Source: Isoptericola sp. (GTDB lineage: Bacteria; Actinomycetota; Actinomycetes; Actinomycetales; Cellulomonadaceae). Taken from it: a DNA stretch of 33,798 nt. The notes under the pieces were generated by a model. The model was not told the origin of the DNA, searched no databases, and worked only from the letters and a program-made list of their open reading frames with translations. The DNA lies in contig JAPSLD010000007.1 in the NCBI GenBank assembly GCA_031181105.1, forward strand, positions 1 through 33,798. Reading direction: 5' to 3'. Shown in pieces: positions 24,896 to 31,804 of the stretch. The stretch's first letter is position 1. Each line of letters starts with the position of its first letter. The translations under genes and the position numbers were made by a program.

Positions 24896-25987
24896 GTGGC
24901 CGTGATCGACGGATCGCGTCCCGACGGGTCGCTCGACATCGACGAGACGACCCTCGCCGTGTACGGCGCGCTCCTGCGCGCCCGGACGACCGATGCCGCA
25001 GGGCTGTCGCGGGACCTGGGGGTGGACGAGGCCACGGCCAAGGAGGCCCTCGGCCGCCTGGTGCGCGTGGGGCTCGCCCGCAGGGGGGTCGACGGCGCGC
25101 CGTCCTACCGGGCCCAGGTGCCCGACGCGCTCCTCGACGACCTCGTCGAGGAGCGCTTCGAGGCCCTGGAGGCGGCCGCGGCGTCCCTGCGGTCGGTGCG
25201 GGCGACCGCGGCCCGCGTGCGCTCGCTCTACCACGGAGTCAGCGACAGCCGGAACGCGCTGGAGTTCGAGCGTCTCGACGGAGCGGACGCGATCGCGACG
25301 CGGATCGCCGAGCTGAGCGCGCGCACGGGCACGACGCTCGAGAGCGTCATGACCGTGGTTCCGCCGACCGCGCTCATCAACGGGGCGCGCGACTCCGAGG
25401 ACCGCCTCACCCGCCGTGGGGTCCGGCTCAGGTCGCTGCACCGTGCGGCAGCCCGCCGGTCGCCGGCACTGGCCGGCTACGGCGTCTGGCTCGCCGAGCG
25501 GGGCGGCCAGATCCGCACCACGCCGTGGCCGCTGCCCACGCAGTACATGCTCTTCGACCGCCGAGCCGCCGTCGTCTCGTTCGAGGAACCCGACCTCGAC
25601 GGCCCCGCGGCGGTCGTGCTGACGACCCGTGAGGTCATCACGTGCCTGGGGACGTTGTTCGACCTGCTGTGGGAGTCGGCGCTCCCGCTGCCGGACACGG
25701 CCACCGACGCCCCCACGGCGCAGCCGTCCGCGGGCGAGCTCGAGATCCTGCGGCTGATGCACGCCGGGTTGAAGGACGAGGCGATCGCCCGCGAGCTCGG
25801 CGTCTCGACGAAGACGGTACGCCGGGCGCTGTCGTCCCTCGCGGAGCGCCTGGGCGTCAAGGACCGGTTCTCGCTCGGCGTCCTCGCCGGATCCCAGGGG
25901 TGGCTGCGCGACAACCACGCCGGCGAGCATGCCGACGAGCACCGCGGCGGACGGTCGCCGCGCCCGTCGGACGTCGAGCGCGTGTAG
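24896..25987 (+). CDS. TrmB-like/LuxR-type HTH hybrid transcriptional regulator
   Basis: A 363-residue regulator with a winged HTH at each end. Residues about 14-66 resemble TrmB (TTLAVYGALLRARTTDAAG, DLGVDEATAKEALGRLVRVG). The middle (about 115-258) is a probable TrmB-like phospholipase-D-fold sensor domain. Residues 280-336 are a LuxR/GerE helix-turn-helix (LEILRLMHAGLKDEAIAREL and LGVSTKTVRRALSSLAERLG). No receiver domain is present, so it is probably ligand- rather than phosphorylation-controlled. The start is GTG at 24896; GTG at 24902 is possible. Its stop lies 2 nt from the stop of the convergent permease. The divergent small secreted peptide is the likeliest partner, by position. Confidence 0.85.
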   Translation: MAVIDGSRPDGSLDIDETTLAVYGALLRARTTDAAGLSRDLGVDEATAKEALGRLVRVGLARRGVDGAPSYRAQVPDALLDDLVEERFEALEAAAASLRSVRATAARVRSLYHGVSDSRNALEFERLDGADAIATRIAELSARTGTTLESVMTVVPPTALINGARDSEDRLTRRGVRLRSLHRAAARRSPALAGYGVWLAERGGQIRTTPWPLPTQYMLFDRRAAVVSFEEPDLDGPAAVVLTTREVITCLGTLFDLLWESALPLPDTATDAPTAQPSAGELEILRLMHAGLKDEAIARELGVSTKTVRRALSSLAERLGVKDRFSLGVLAGSQGWLRDNHAGEHADEHRGGRSPRPSDVERV

Positions 25988-25989
25988 CG

Positions 25990-27474
25990 TCAGCGCCGCT
26001 TCGGGACCGGACCGTCGGGCCGGCGCCCGTCGAGGCCGGTGACGTCCTCGAACCCGGACTGCCCGCGCCCCGACGTCCGGTTGTACAGGTACGTGATGCC
26101 CCACAGCACGATGCCCACGAGGATCAGCGCGCCCGCGATGGCGTACTGGCCCTGCTGCGCGTCGCTCCGCGCCCACGGGCCCGCGAGGAACGCGCACGTC
26201 ACCGCGCCGAGCGCCGCGAGCGGCGCCCGGGTCCGGAAGTGCTCGTGGTCGACCGGCTGGCGCCGCAGGACGAGCAGGGCCACGTTGACCACGGCGAACA
26301 CGCACAGCAGGAGCAGCGACGTCGTGCCGCCGAGCAGCGCGACCGCGCTCGCACCGGCCTCCGACGCCTCCGCGCGCACGACGTAGGCGATGAGCCCGAA
26401 CGAGATCGCGGTGGTCACCAGGATCGAGACCCACGGCGTGCGCCGCGTGCGGTGCACCCGGCCGAAGGGGCGCGGGAGGACGCCCTGGTTGGCCATGCCG
26501 TACAGCAGGCGCGACGCCATCAGCATGTTGATCAGAGCGGAGTTGGCGACGGCGAACATCCCGATGAACGGGAAGAGCGTGTCGAACGGCACGTTCGGCG
26601 CGCCCGCCGCCACCACTTGGGTCAGGGCCGAGCCTCTCGACTCGTCCGTCAGGTTGCCGACGGGGACGAGCGCGACGGCGGTGGTGGCCACGAGCACGTA
26701 GATGAGCCCCGTGATCGACAGGCCCGCGAGCATCATCCGGGGGTAGTCCCGCACGGGGTGGTGGCACTCCTCCGCCATGTTGACCGAGTCCTCGAACCCG
26801 ACCATCGCGAAGAACGCGAGCGTGGTGGCCGCCGTCACCGCCAGGAACGCGCTCTTCTCGTCCGGGCTCTCGAAGATGACGACGCGGGAGAAGTCGGCGC
26901 GCCCCTGGGACATGCCCCAGATGCCCACGAAGATCACGAGCAGCAGGCCCGAGAGCTCCACGAGGGTCAGCACCACGTTGGCCTTGACGCTCTCCGACAC
27001 GCCGCGGAAGTTGACGAGCGCGACGAGCGCCATGAACCCGAGCGCGATCACGAGCCGGCCTCCGCTGCCCGCCTCCAGACCGAGGCCGAACCCGTCGCTG
27101 AGGAAGCCCGCGAACGCGTTCGACGCCGTCGACGCGGAGGTGATGCCGGAGCTCATCACCATGAACGCGATGATGAAGGTCACGAAGTGGATCCCGAAGG
27201 CCTTGTGCGTGTAGAGCGCGGCGCCGGCGGCCTGGGGGTACTTGGTCACGAGCTCCAGGTACGAGAACGCCGTGAGGGTCGCGACGGCGAACGCCACGAG
27301 GAACGGGGCCCACGCCGCTCCCCCGACCTCTCCGGCGACCTGGCCCGTGAGCGCGTACACGCCCGTGCCCAGGATGTCCCCCACGATGAACAGCAGCAGG
27401 AGCTTGGGACCCATGACGCGCCGCAGGCGCTGCTCGCCGGCCCGCGGGTCGTCGTTCACGACGTCCTGGCTCAT
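25990..27474 (-). CDS. APC-family amino-acid permease
   Basis: A 494-residue polytopic transporter of the amino acid-polyamine-organocation family with about twelve hydrophobic helices. The first-helix signature is LLFIVGDILGTGVYALTG, with the unwound GDxxGTG substrate-binding motif; helix 6 carries FAMVGFEDSVNMAEECHHP, and later there is MLMASRLLYGMANQGVLP, typical of the YfnA/cationic amino acid group. The basic C-terminus is cytoplasmic. GAGGAGG lies 6 nt upstream of the ATG at 27474. It is isolated, convergent with the LuxR gene and divergent from the ketoacyl synthase. Substrate cannot be read from sequence. Confidence 0.9.
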   Translation of the reverse strand: MSQDVVNDDPRAGEQRLRRVMGPKLLLLFIVGDILGTGVYALTGQVAGEVGGAAWAPFLVAFAVATLTAFSYLELVTKYPQAAGAALYTHKAFGIHFVTFIIAFMVMSSGITSASTASNAFAGFLSDGFGLGLEAGSGGRLVIALGFMALVALVNFRGVSESVKANVVLTLVELSGLLLVIFVGIWGMSQGRADFSRVVIFESPDEKSAFLAVTAATTLAFFAMVGFEDSVNMAEECHHPVRDYPRMMLAGLSITGLIYVLVATTAVALVPVGNLTDESRGSALTQVVAAGAPNVPFDTLFPFIGMFAVANSALINMLMASRLLYGMANQGVLPRPFGRVHRTRRTPWVSILVTTAISFGLIAYVVRAEASEAGASAVALLGGTTSLLLLCVFAVVNVALLVLRRQPVDHEHFRTRAPLAALGAVTCAFLAGPWARSDAQQGQYAIAGALILVGIVLWGITYLYNRTSGRGQSGFEDVTGLDGRRPDGPVPKRR

Positions 27475-27591
27475 CGGTGCCTCCTCGCCTCGAGCGCCCG
27501 GCCCCCCGCCGGTGCGCGCTGAGGTCCATGGAACCGCGTCCATGCCGACGTCGCCCGCTGTTCGGTCCCCGGACGTGCTGAGATACCTGTA

Positions 27592-27620
27592 CGCAACGTT
27601 GCGCGGGCATCGTTGCGCGG
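27592..27620. promoter_or_regulatory. Palindrome and direct repeat upstream of the ketoacyl synthase
   Basis: CGCAACGTTGCG (27592-27603) is a perfect 12-bp palindrome, and CGTTGCGCGG occurs at 27597-27606 and again at 27611-27620. They lie 45-73 nt before the GTG of the ketoacyl synthase and in the divergent region of the APC permease. The element resembles a repressor operator; no regulator is adjacent. Confidence 0.5.
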
Positions 27621-27664
27621 AAGGCCTCGCCTCGGTGGCGGGCCTCGACTGGAGGTGGGAGCAC

Positions 27665-28870
27665 GTGCGACGAGCGGTGGTCACCGGTGCGGGGGCGGTC
27701 ACGCCCGTGGGCCTCACGGCGGACGAGACGTGGGCGGCCCTGATGGCCGGTGTCGGGGCGGTGACGGCGATCGAGGACGAGTGGGCGCGCGACCTGCCGG
27801 TGCGCATCGCCGCACGCGTCGACGACGAGTTCGCCCGTTCCCTCGAGGTTCGCGAGCTGCGCCGGCTGGACCGGGCGGAGCAGCTGGCCGTCGTCGCGGG
27901 CCGCCAGGCGTGGTCGGCGGCCGGCGCGCCCGACGTCGACCCCACGCGCCTCGGCGTCGTGGTCGGGACGGCCAACGGCGGCATCGGCACCACGCTCGTC
28001 CAGCACGAGATCCTCGCGACCGAGGGTCACCGGCGCGTGAGCCCGCACGCCGTCACCATGGTCATGGCGAACGGCCCGGCCGCCTGGCTCTCGATCGACC
28101 TCGGGGCCAAGGCCGGCGCCCGGGCCCCGGTGAGCGCGTGCGCGGCCGGGGTCGAGGCGATCCTCACGGCCCGCGAGATGATCCGTTCGGGCCAGGCCGA
28201 CGTCGTCGTGTGCGGCGGGGTCGAGGCGAGCGTCGTCGACCTGTGCATCTCGGCCTTCGCCCGTGCGCGAGCGATGTCGACGCGCAACGAGCAGCCGGAG
28301 CGGGCGTCGAGACCGTTCGACGCCGAGCGCGACGGCTTCGTCATGGGCGAGGGCGGTGCGGTCCTCGTGCTCGAGGCCGAGGAGCACGCCTCCGCTCGCG
28401 GTGCCGCCGTGCTCGGCGCGGTCGACGGCGCGGCCCTGACCTCGGACGCCCACGACATCGTCGGCGGTGAGCCGCAGAACCAGGCCCGGACCATGGAGCT
28501 GGCGCTGCGCTCGGCCGGCCTGGCCGCGCACGACGTGGGCGTCGTGCACGCCCACGCCACCTCGACGCCCGTCGGCGACGTCAACGAGGCCGACGCGCTG
28601 CGCGCCGTCTTCGGCGACCCGCCGCCGGTCACGGCGACCAAGGCGTCGACGGGCCACCTGCTCGGCGCGTCGGGCGCGCTCGGCGCGCTCGTCGCCCTGC
28701 TCTCGCTGCGCCACGGCGTCGTCCCGCCGACGCTCAACCTCGACACGCCGGACCCGGCCGTCGACCTCGACGTCGTCACGAGCGCGCGCCCGACGACGGC
28801 CGGGCACGCGCTCGTGAACGCCTTCGGGTTCGGCGGGCACAGCGCCGCGCTCGTGCTGTCCCGCGACTGA
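27665..28870 (+). CDS. Orphan beta-ketoacyl-ACP synthase (KAS II-like)
   Basis: A 401-residue condensing enzyme of the thiolase fold, KAS II/FabF type. The Cys-His-His set is visible: Cys159 in SACAAGVEA, His297 in HAHATSTPVGD, and Lys326/His331 in TKASTGHLLGASGA. FDAERDGFVMGEGGAVLVLE is a conserved block, and NAFGFGGHSAALVL ends the domain. Start is GTG at 27665 with GGAGGTGGGAG just upstream; no ATG is as well placed. It is not with acpP, fabD or fabH, so it may be a paralogue for a special fatty acid or polyketide-type product. Active-site residues are complete, so it is likely functional rather than a chain-length factor. Confidence 0.88.
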   Translation: MRRAVVTGAGAVTPVGLTADETWAALMAGVGAVTAIEDEWARDLPVRIAARVDDEFARSLEVRELRRLDRAEQLAVVAGRQAWSAAGAPDVDPTRLGVVVGTANGGIGTTLVQHEILATEGHRRVSPHAVTMVMANGPAAWLSIDLGAKAGARAPVSACAAGVEAILTAREMIRSGQADVVVCGGVEASVVDLCISAFARARAMSTRNEQPERASRPFDAERDGFVMGEGGAVLVLEAEEHASARGAAVLGAVDGAALTSDAHDIVGGEPQNQARTMELALRSAGLAAHDVGVVHAHATSTPVGDVNEADALRAVFGDPPPVTATKASTGHLLGASGALGALVALLSLRHGVVPPTLNLDTPDPAVDLDVVTSARPTTAGHALVNAFGFGGHSAALVLSRD

Positions 28871-28885
28871 CTCGGCATCATGGGT

Positions 28886-28915
28886 CTCGCTCGGCACCTC
28901 GAGGTACCGAGCGAG
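28886..28915. terminator. Bidirectional inverted repeat, convergent ketoacyl synthase and ABC permease
   Basis: CTCGCTCGGCACCTC and GAGGTACCGAGCGAG are complementary apart from one mismatch, with no spacer base, so the tip must form the loop. A weaker GAGCTGCCGAGCGAGCTC repeat follows at 28920-28937. It is placed between a plus-strand and a minus-strand stop. Confidence 0.6.
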
Positions 28916-28937
28916 TCCGGAGCTGCCGAGCGAGCTC

Positions 28938-29714
28938 TCAGCGGCGCCGGGCGAACGCCCAGGTCGACGCGCCGGCGAACAGGACGGCGAGGGCCGCGCA
29001 CCACACGACCGCGAGCAGCGCGCCGTCGGCCAGGGCGTCCCCCTGCGGCGCGCCCGGCGTCCCGCCGACGAGCAGCCCCCGCACGGTCTCGATGACGGGC
29101 GTGACCGGCTGGTGCTCGGCGAAGCCGCGCAGCCACGTCGGCATGGTGTCCACGGGCACGAACGCGCTCGACACGTACGGCAGGAACATCACGAAGAAGG
29201 TGAAGCCGCTCGCCGCGTCGGGCGAGCGCACGAGCACCCCGACCAGCACCGCCGACCAGGTGATGGCGTGGACGAAGAGCAGCAGCACGCCCACGGCGCC
29301 GACCCACTCCAGCGGTCCGGCGGTGGGCCGGAACCCGATCGCCGCGGCGACGCCGAAGACGACCGCCGTGGTCAGGAGGTTCTTCACGAGGCTGGCGACG
29401 ACGTGCCCCACCAGGACCGTCCCCGCCGCGACCGGCATCGACCGGAGCCGGTCGATCATGCCGCCGGACATGTCCCGCTCCACCGCCATCGCGGTGGCTG
29501 CCGCCCCGAACCCCGCGGTGAGCAGGATGATGCCCGGGGTGGCGTAGGTGACGTAGGAGGTGCCGACCTCGAGCGCGCCGCCGAACACGTAGGTGAACAT
29601 CAGCAGGATCACGACGGGCAGCACGGCCGCGGTGATCATCGAGTCGACGTCGCGACGCACGAGCCGCAGCCCGCGGCCGGCGAGCGTCACGGCGTCGGTC
29701 GCGAGGGCGGTCAT
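28938..29714 (-). CDS. ABC-2 type exporter permease (DrrB-like)
   Basis: A 258-residue membrane protein of the ABC-2/DrrB type with six hydrophobic helices. Typical segments are SMITAAVLPVVILLMFTYVF near the N-terminus, VERDMSGGMIDRLRSMPV in the loop, SPDAASGFTFFVMFLPYVSS and EHQPVTPVIETVRGLLVGG. It forms the membrane half of a drug or lipid exporter with the adjacent ATPase. ATG at 29714 overlaps the ATPase stop (ATGA). Substrate unknown; DrrAB homologues expel anthracyclines and other hydrophobic drugs. Confidence 0.9.
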   Translation of the reverse strand: MTALATDAVTLAGRGLRLVRRDVDSMITAAVLPVVILLMFTYVFGGALEVGTSYVTYATPGIILLTAGFGAAATAMAVERDMSGGMIDRLRSMPVAAGTVLVGHVVASLVKNLLTTAVVFGVAAAIGFRPTAGPLEWVGAVGVLLLFVHAITWSAVLVGVLVRSPDAASGFTFFVMFLPYVSSAFVPVDTMPTWLRGFAEHQPVTPVIETVRGLLVGGTPGAPQGDALADGALLAVVWCAALAVLFAGASTWAFARRR

Positions 29715-30742
29715 GCCGCCACCTCCTCGGCGGGCCGGGTCTGCTCGCCGGTGGCGGTCCCGGCACGCGTCGTGGTGCGCGCGGCGTGGCCCGTCAGGGC
29801 GAGGAAGACGTCGTCGAGCGTCGGGGTGCGCAGGTCCCAGCGACGGGGTGCGACGCCGGTGCGCTCGACCCCGGCGAGCAGCTCGCGCACGCCGGCGAGG
29901 GTGCCGTCGGTCGCGACGCGCACGGTCCGCGCGTCGGCGCCCCCGGGCACCGGGACGCCGAGGGCGGCCGCGACCCGCCCGGCGTCGTCGGTCGTGGCCA
30001 GCTCGAGCTCGAGCCGCACCTGGCCGACCTGCCGCTTGAGCTCGGCCGGACCCCCCGCGGCGGCGACCCGTCCCCCGTCGATCAGGGCGACGCGGTCGGC
30101 GAGCTGGTCGGCCTCCTCGAGGTACTGGGTGGTCAGGAACAGGCTGGTGCCCTGCGCGACGACGTCGCGCACCACCTCCCACATCGCCTGCCGCGAGCGC
30201 GGGTCGAGGCCGGTGGTCGGCTCGTCGAGGAACATCACCTCGGGCCGCGTCACGAGGCCGGCGGCGAGGTCGAGCCGGCGGCGCATGCCGCCCGAGTAGG
30301 TGCCCACCTGCCGGCCCGCGGCCGCCGTGAGGCCGAACGCCTCGAGGAGCTCGTCCGCCCGGGTGCGGGCGGCCCGGCGCGGCAGGTGCGCGAGCCGGGC
30401 CATCATCCACAGGTTCTCGCGCCCCGTCTGCCGGAGGTCGATGGCGACCTGCTGCCCCGTGAGGCTGATCCGCTCCCGCACGCGGGCGGCGTCGCGCACC
30501 AGGTCGAAGCCGGCGACGGTCGCCCGGCCGGCGTCGGGCGCCACGAGGGTGCTGAGGATCCGGACGGTGGTGGTCTTGCCCGCGCCGTTGGGCCCGAGCA
30601 GAGCGAGGACCTCTCCGCGGCGCAGCGTGAGGTCGACGCCGTCGAGCACGGGCACGCGGTCGCGGCCGCGGCCGTAGGCCTTGCGCAGGCCCGTGGCGTG
30701 CACGACGACGTCCCTCCCGCCCTCGGGTGGGGTGCGGTCCAT
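29711..30742 (-). CDS. ABC exporter ATPase (DrrA-like)
   Basis: A 343-residue nucleotide-binding subunit. Walker A GPNGAGKT (50-57), signature YSGGMRRRLDLA (149-160) and Walker B VMFLDEPTTGLD (169-180) are intact, and LTTQYLEEADQLADRVALID is the D-loop/H-loop stretch of the DrrA class. A C-terminal extension of about 100 residues (from about 240) is typical of that class. GGAG is 7 nt upstream of the ATG at 30742. It leads the two-gene operon and faces a TetR gene. Confidence 0.93.
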   Translation of the reverse strand: MDRTPPEGGRDVVVHATGLRKAYGRGRDRVPVLDGVDLTLRRGEVLALLGPNGAGKTTTVRILSTLVAPDAGRATVAGFDLVRDAARVRERISLTGQQVAIDLRQTGRENLWMMARLAHLPRRAARTRADELLEAFGLTAAAGRQVGTYSGGMRRRLDLAAGLVTRPEVMFLDEPTTGLDPRSRQAMWEVVRDVVAQGTSLFLTTQYLEEADQLADRVALIDGGRVAAAGGPAELKRQVGQVRLELELATTDDAGRVAAALGVPVPGGADARTVRVATDGTLAGVRELLAGVERTGVAPRRWDLRTPTLDDVFLALTGHAARTTTRAGTATGEQTRPAEEVAA

Positions 30743-30767
30743 GGCGGTCTCCGTTCTGCGTTCTCTC

Positions 30768-30815
30768 GAAACTGTTTATGGGCAACGCGGTACAGTTACC
30801 GGTATACACAGTTTC
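30768..30815. promoter_or_regulatory. Inverted repeat GAAACTGT/ACAGTTTC in the exporter-TetR promoter region
   Basis: GAAACTGT (30768-30775) and ACAGTTTC (30808-30815) are perfect inverted repeats 32 nt apart. Within them GGTACAGTTACC (30789-30800) is a further symmetrical element, and TATACA (30803-30808) is a -10-like motif. The stretch is AT-rich against its surroundings. It is the likely operator of the divergent TetR protein, controlling both directions. Confidence 0.65.
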
Positions 30816-30858
30816 AGGAGCCGGCGTCAAGGGGTGGCGCACGGCACCATGGAGGACG

Positions 30859-31677
30859 ATGAGCACCGAGGAGCCGGTCCAGCCGGCGGAGAGCGCCCTG
30901 CAGCGCCTGTGGGGGCAGCAGCCACGGCGGCGCCGGGGCCCCAAGCCCGCGCTGAGCGTCGATCGCATCGTCGAGGCCGCGCTCGACCTCGCCGAGGCCG
31001 AGGGGATCGGCGCGGTGTCGATGGCGCGGGTCGCCGAGTCCCTCGGGTGCTCCCCCATGGCGCTGTACCGCCACGTCGCCAGCAAGGACGAGCTGCTCGT
31101 GCTGCTCACCGACCGAGGGGCCGACCTGCTCGGGGACCTGCCGCCCGGCCTGGGCTGGCGGGACGGGCTCGAGCTCTGGACCCGGCGGCAGATCGAGATG
31201 GCCCTGGCGCACCCGTGGTACCTGGACCTGCCGGTCGCGACCGTCCCGCCCGGACCGCGGCGGGTTCGCTGGATCGACCAGGCGCTCGGCGTCATGGCCG
31301 AGCTCGACCTGCCGTTCGACGAGAAGCTCGCGATCGTCGGACTCCTGGCCCAGCACGTCCTCGGGGAGGCCCGCGTGCAGATCGAGACGCGCCGCGCCGC
31401 CGTCGAGCAGGTGCGCAGGTCCGCCGACGTCGGGCCGGAGACGCCCGACGACGAGCTCGACCCGGGGGCACTCGCGCAGGCGAACCCGTTCCACGACTTC
31501 GAGGTCGTGCTCTCGCGGCTCGCGACGCCGGACCAGTTCCCCCACCTCTTCGCCGCGCTCGCGACGTGGGAGCCGCCCGGGGAGGACGGCACGCCCGCGG
31601 GGGACGAGCTCTCCTTCGGCCTCGGCATCGTGCTCGACGGGATCGAGGCGTACGTGCGCCGGCGCACGGGGAGCTGA
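30859..31677 (+). CDS. TetR-family regulator of the ABC exporter
   Basis: A 272-residue TetR-like repressor of the type with a C-terminal TetR_C-like effector domain. The HTH is at about 52-79 (AVSMARVAESLGCSPMALYR then HVASKDELL), and the longer C-terminal half resembles tetracycline repressor relatives (WTRRQIEMALAHPWYLDLPV). ATG at 30859 was chosen because GGAGG lies 3 nt before it and homology begins nearby; a longer in-frame extension upstream crosses the operator region. It probably represses the divergent drug exporter until a toxic ligand binds. Confidence 0.88.
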   Translation: MSTEEPVQPAESALQRLWGQQPRRRRGPKPALSVDRIVEAALDLAEAEGIGAVSMARVAESLGCSPMALYRHVASKDELLVLLTDRGADLLGDLPPGLGWRDGLELWTRRQIEMALAHPWYLDLPVATVPPGPRRVRWIDQALGVMAELDLPFDEKLAIVGLLAQHVLGEARVQIETRRAAVEQVRRSADVGPETPDDELDPGALAQANPFHDFEVVLSRLATPDQFPHLFAALATWEPPGEDGTPAGDELSFGLGIVLDGIEAYVRRRTGS

Positions 31678-31743
31678 GCCGGCGTCGCGGCACGCCGGGA
31701 CGGCGAGAACGACGACGAGAGCGACGGCGAGAGGGACGACGAA

Positions 31744-31785
31744 GCCCGGGCCGGCGACGAGCGTGCGCTCGCCGCCGGCCCGGGC
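31744..31785. terminator. Strong bidirectional terminator-like hairpin
   Basis: GCCCGGGCCGGCGACGAGCG (31744-31763) pairs with the complement at 31766-31785, with one mismatch. The tight centre probably opens to a larger loop. It separates the convergent TetR and CBM-protein stops. The preceding stretch (31690-31740) is a degenerate purine-rich GACGACGAGA-like repeat. Confidence 0.65.
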
Positions 31786-31804
31786 CGCCGTCAGGTGCTC
31801 CGGG

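Noticed and set aside
30727-30858. Longer N-terminus for the exporter TetR gene
   Set aside because: The extension would be coded by the divergent operator and promoter region and by the end of the ATPase gene; it is not protein-like.
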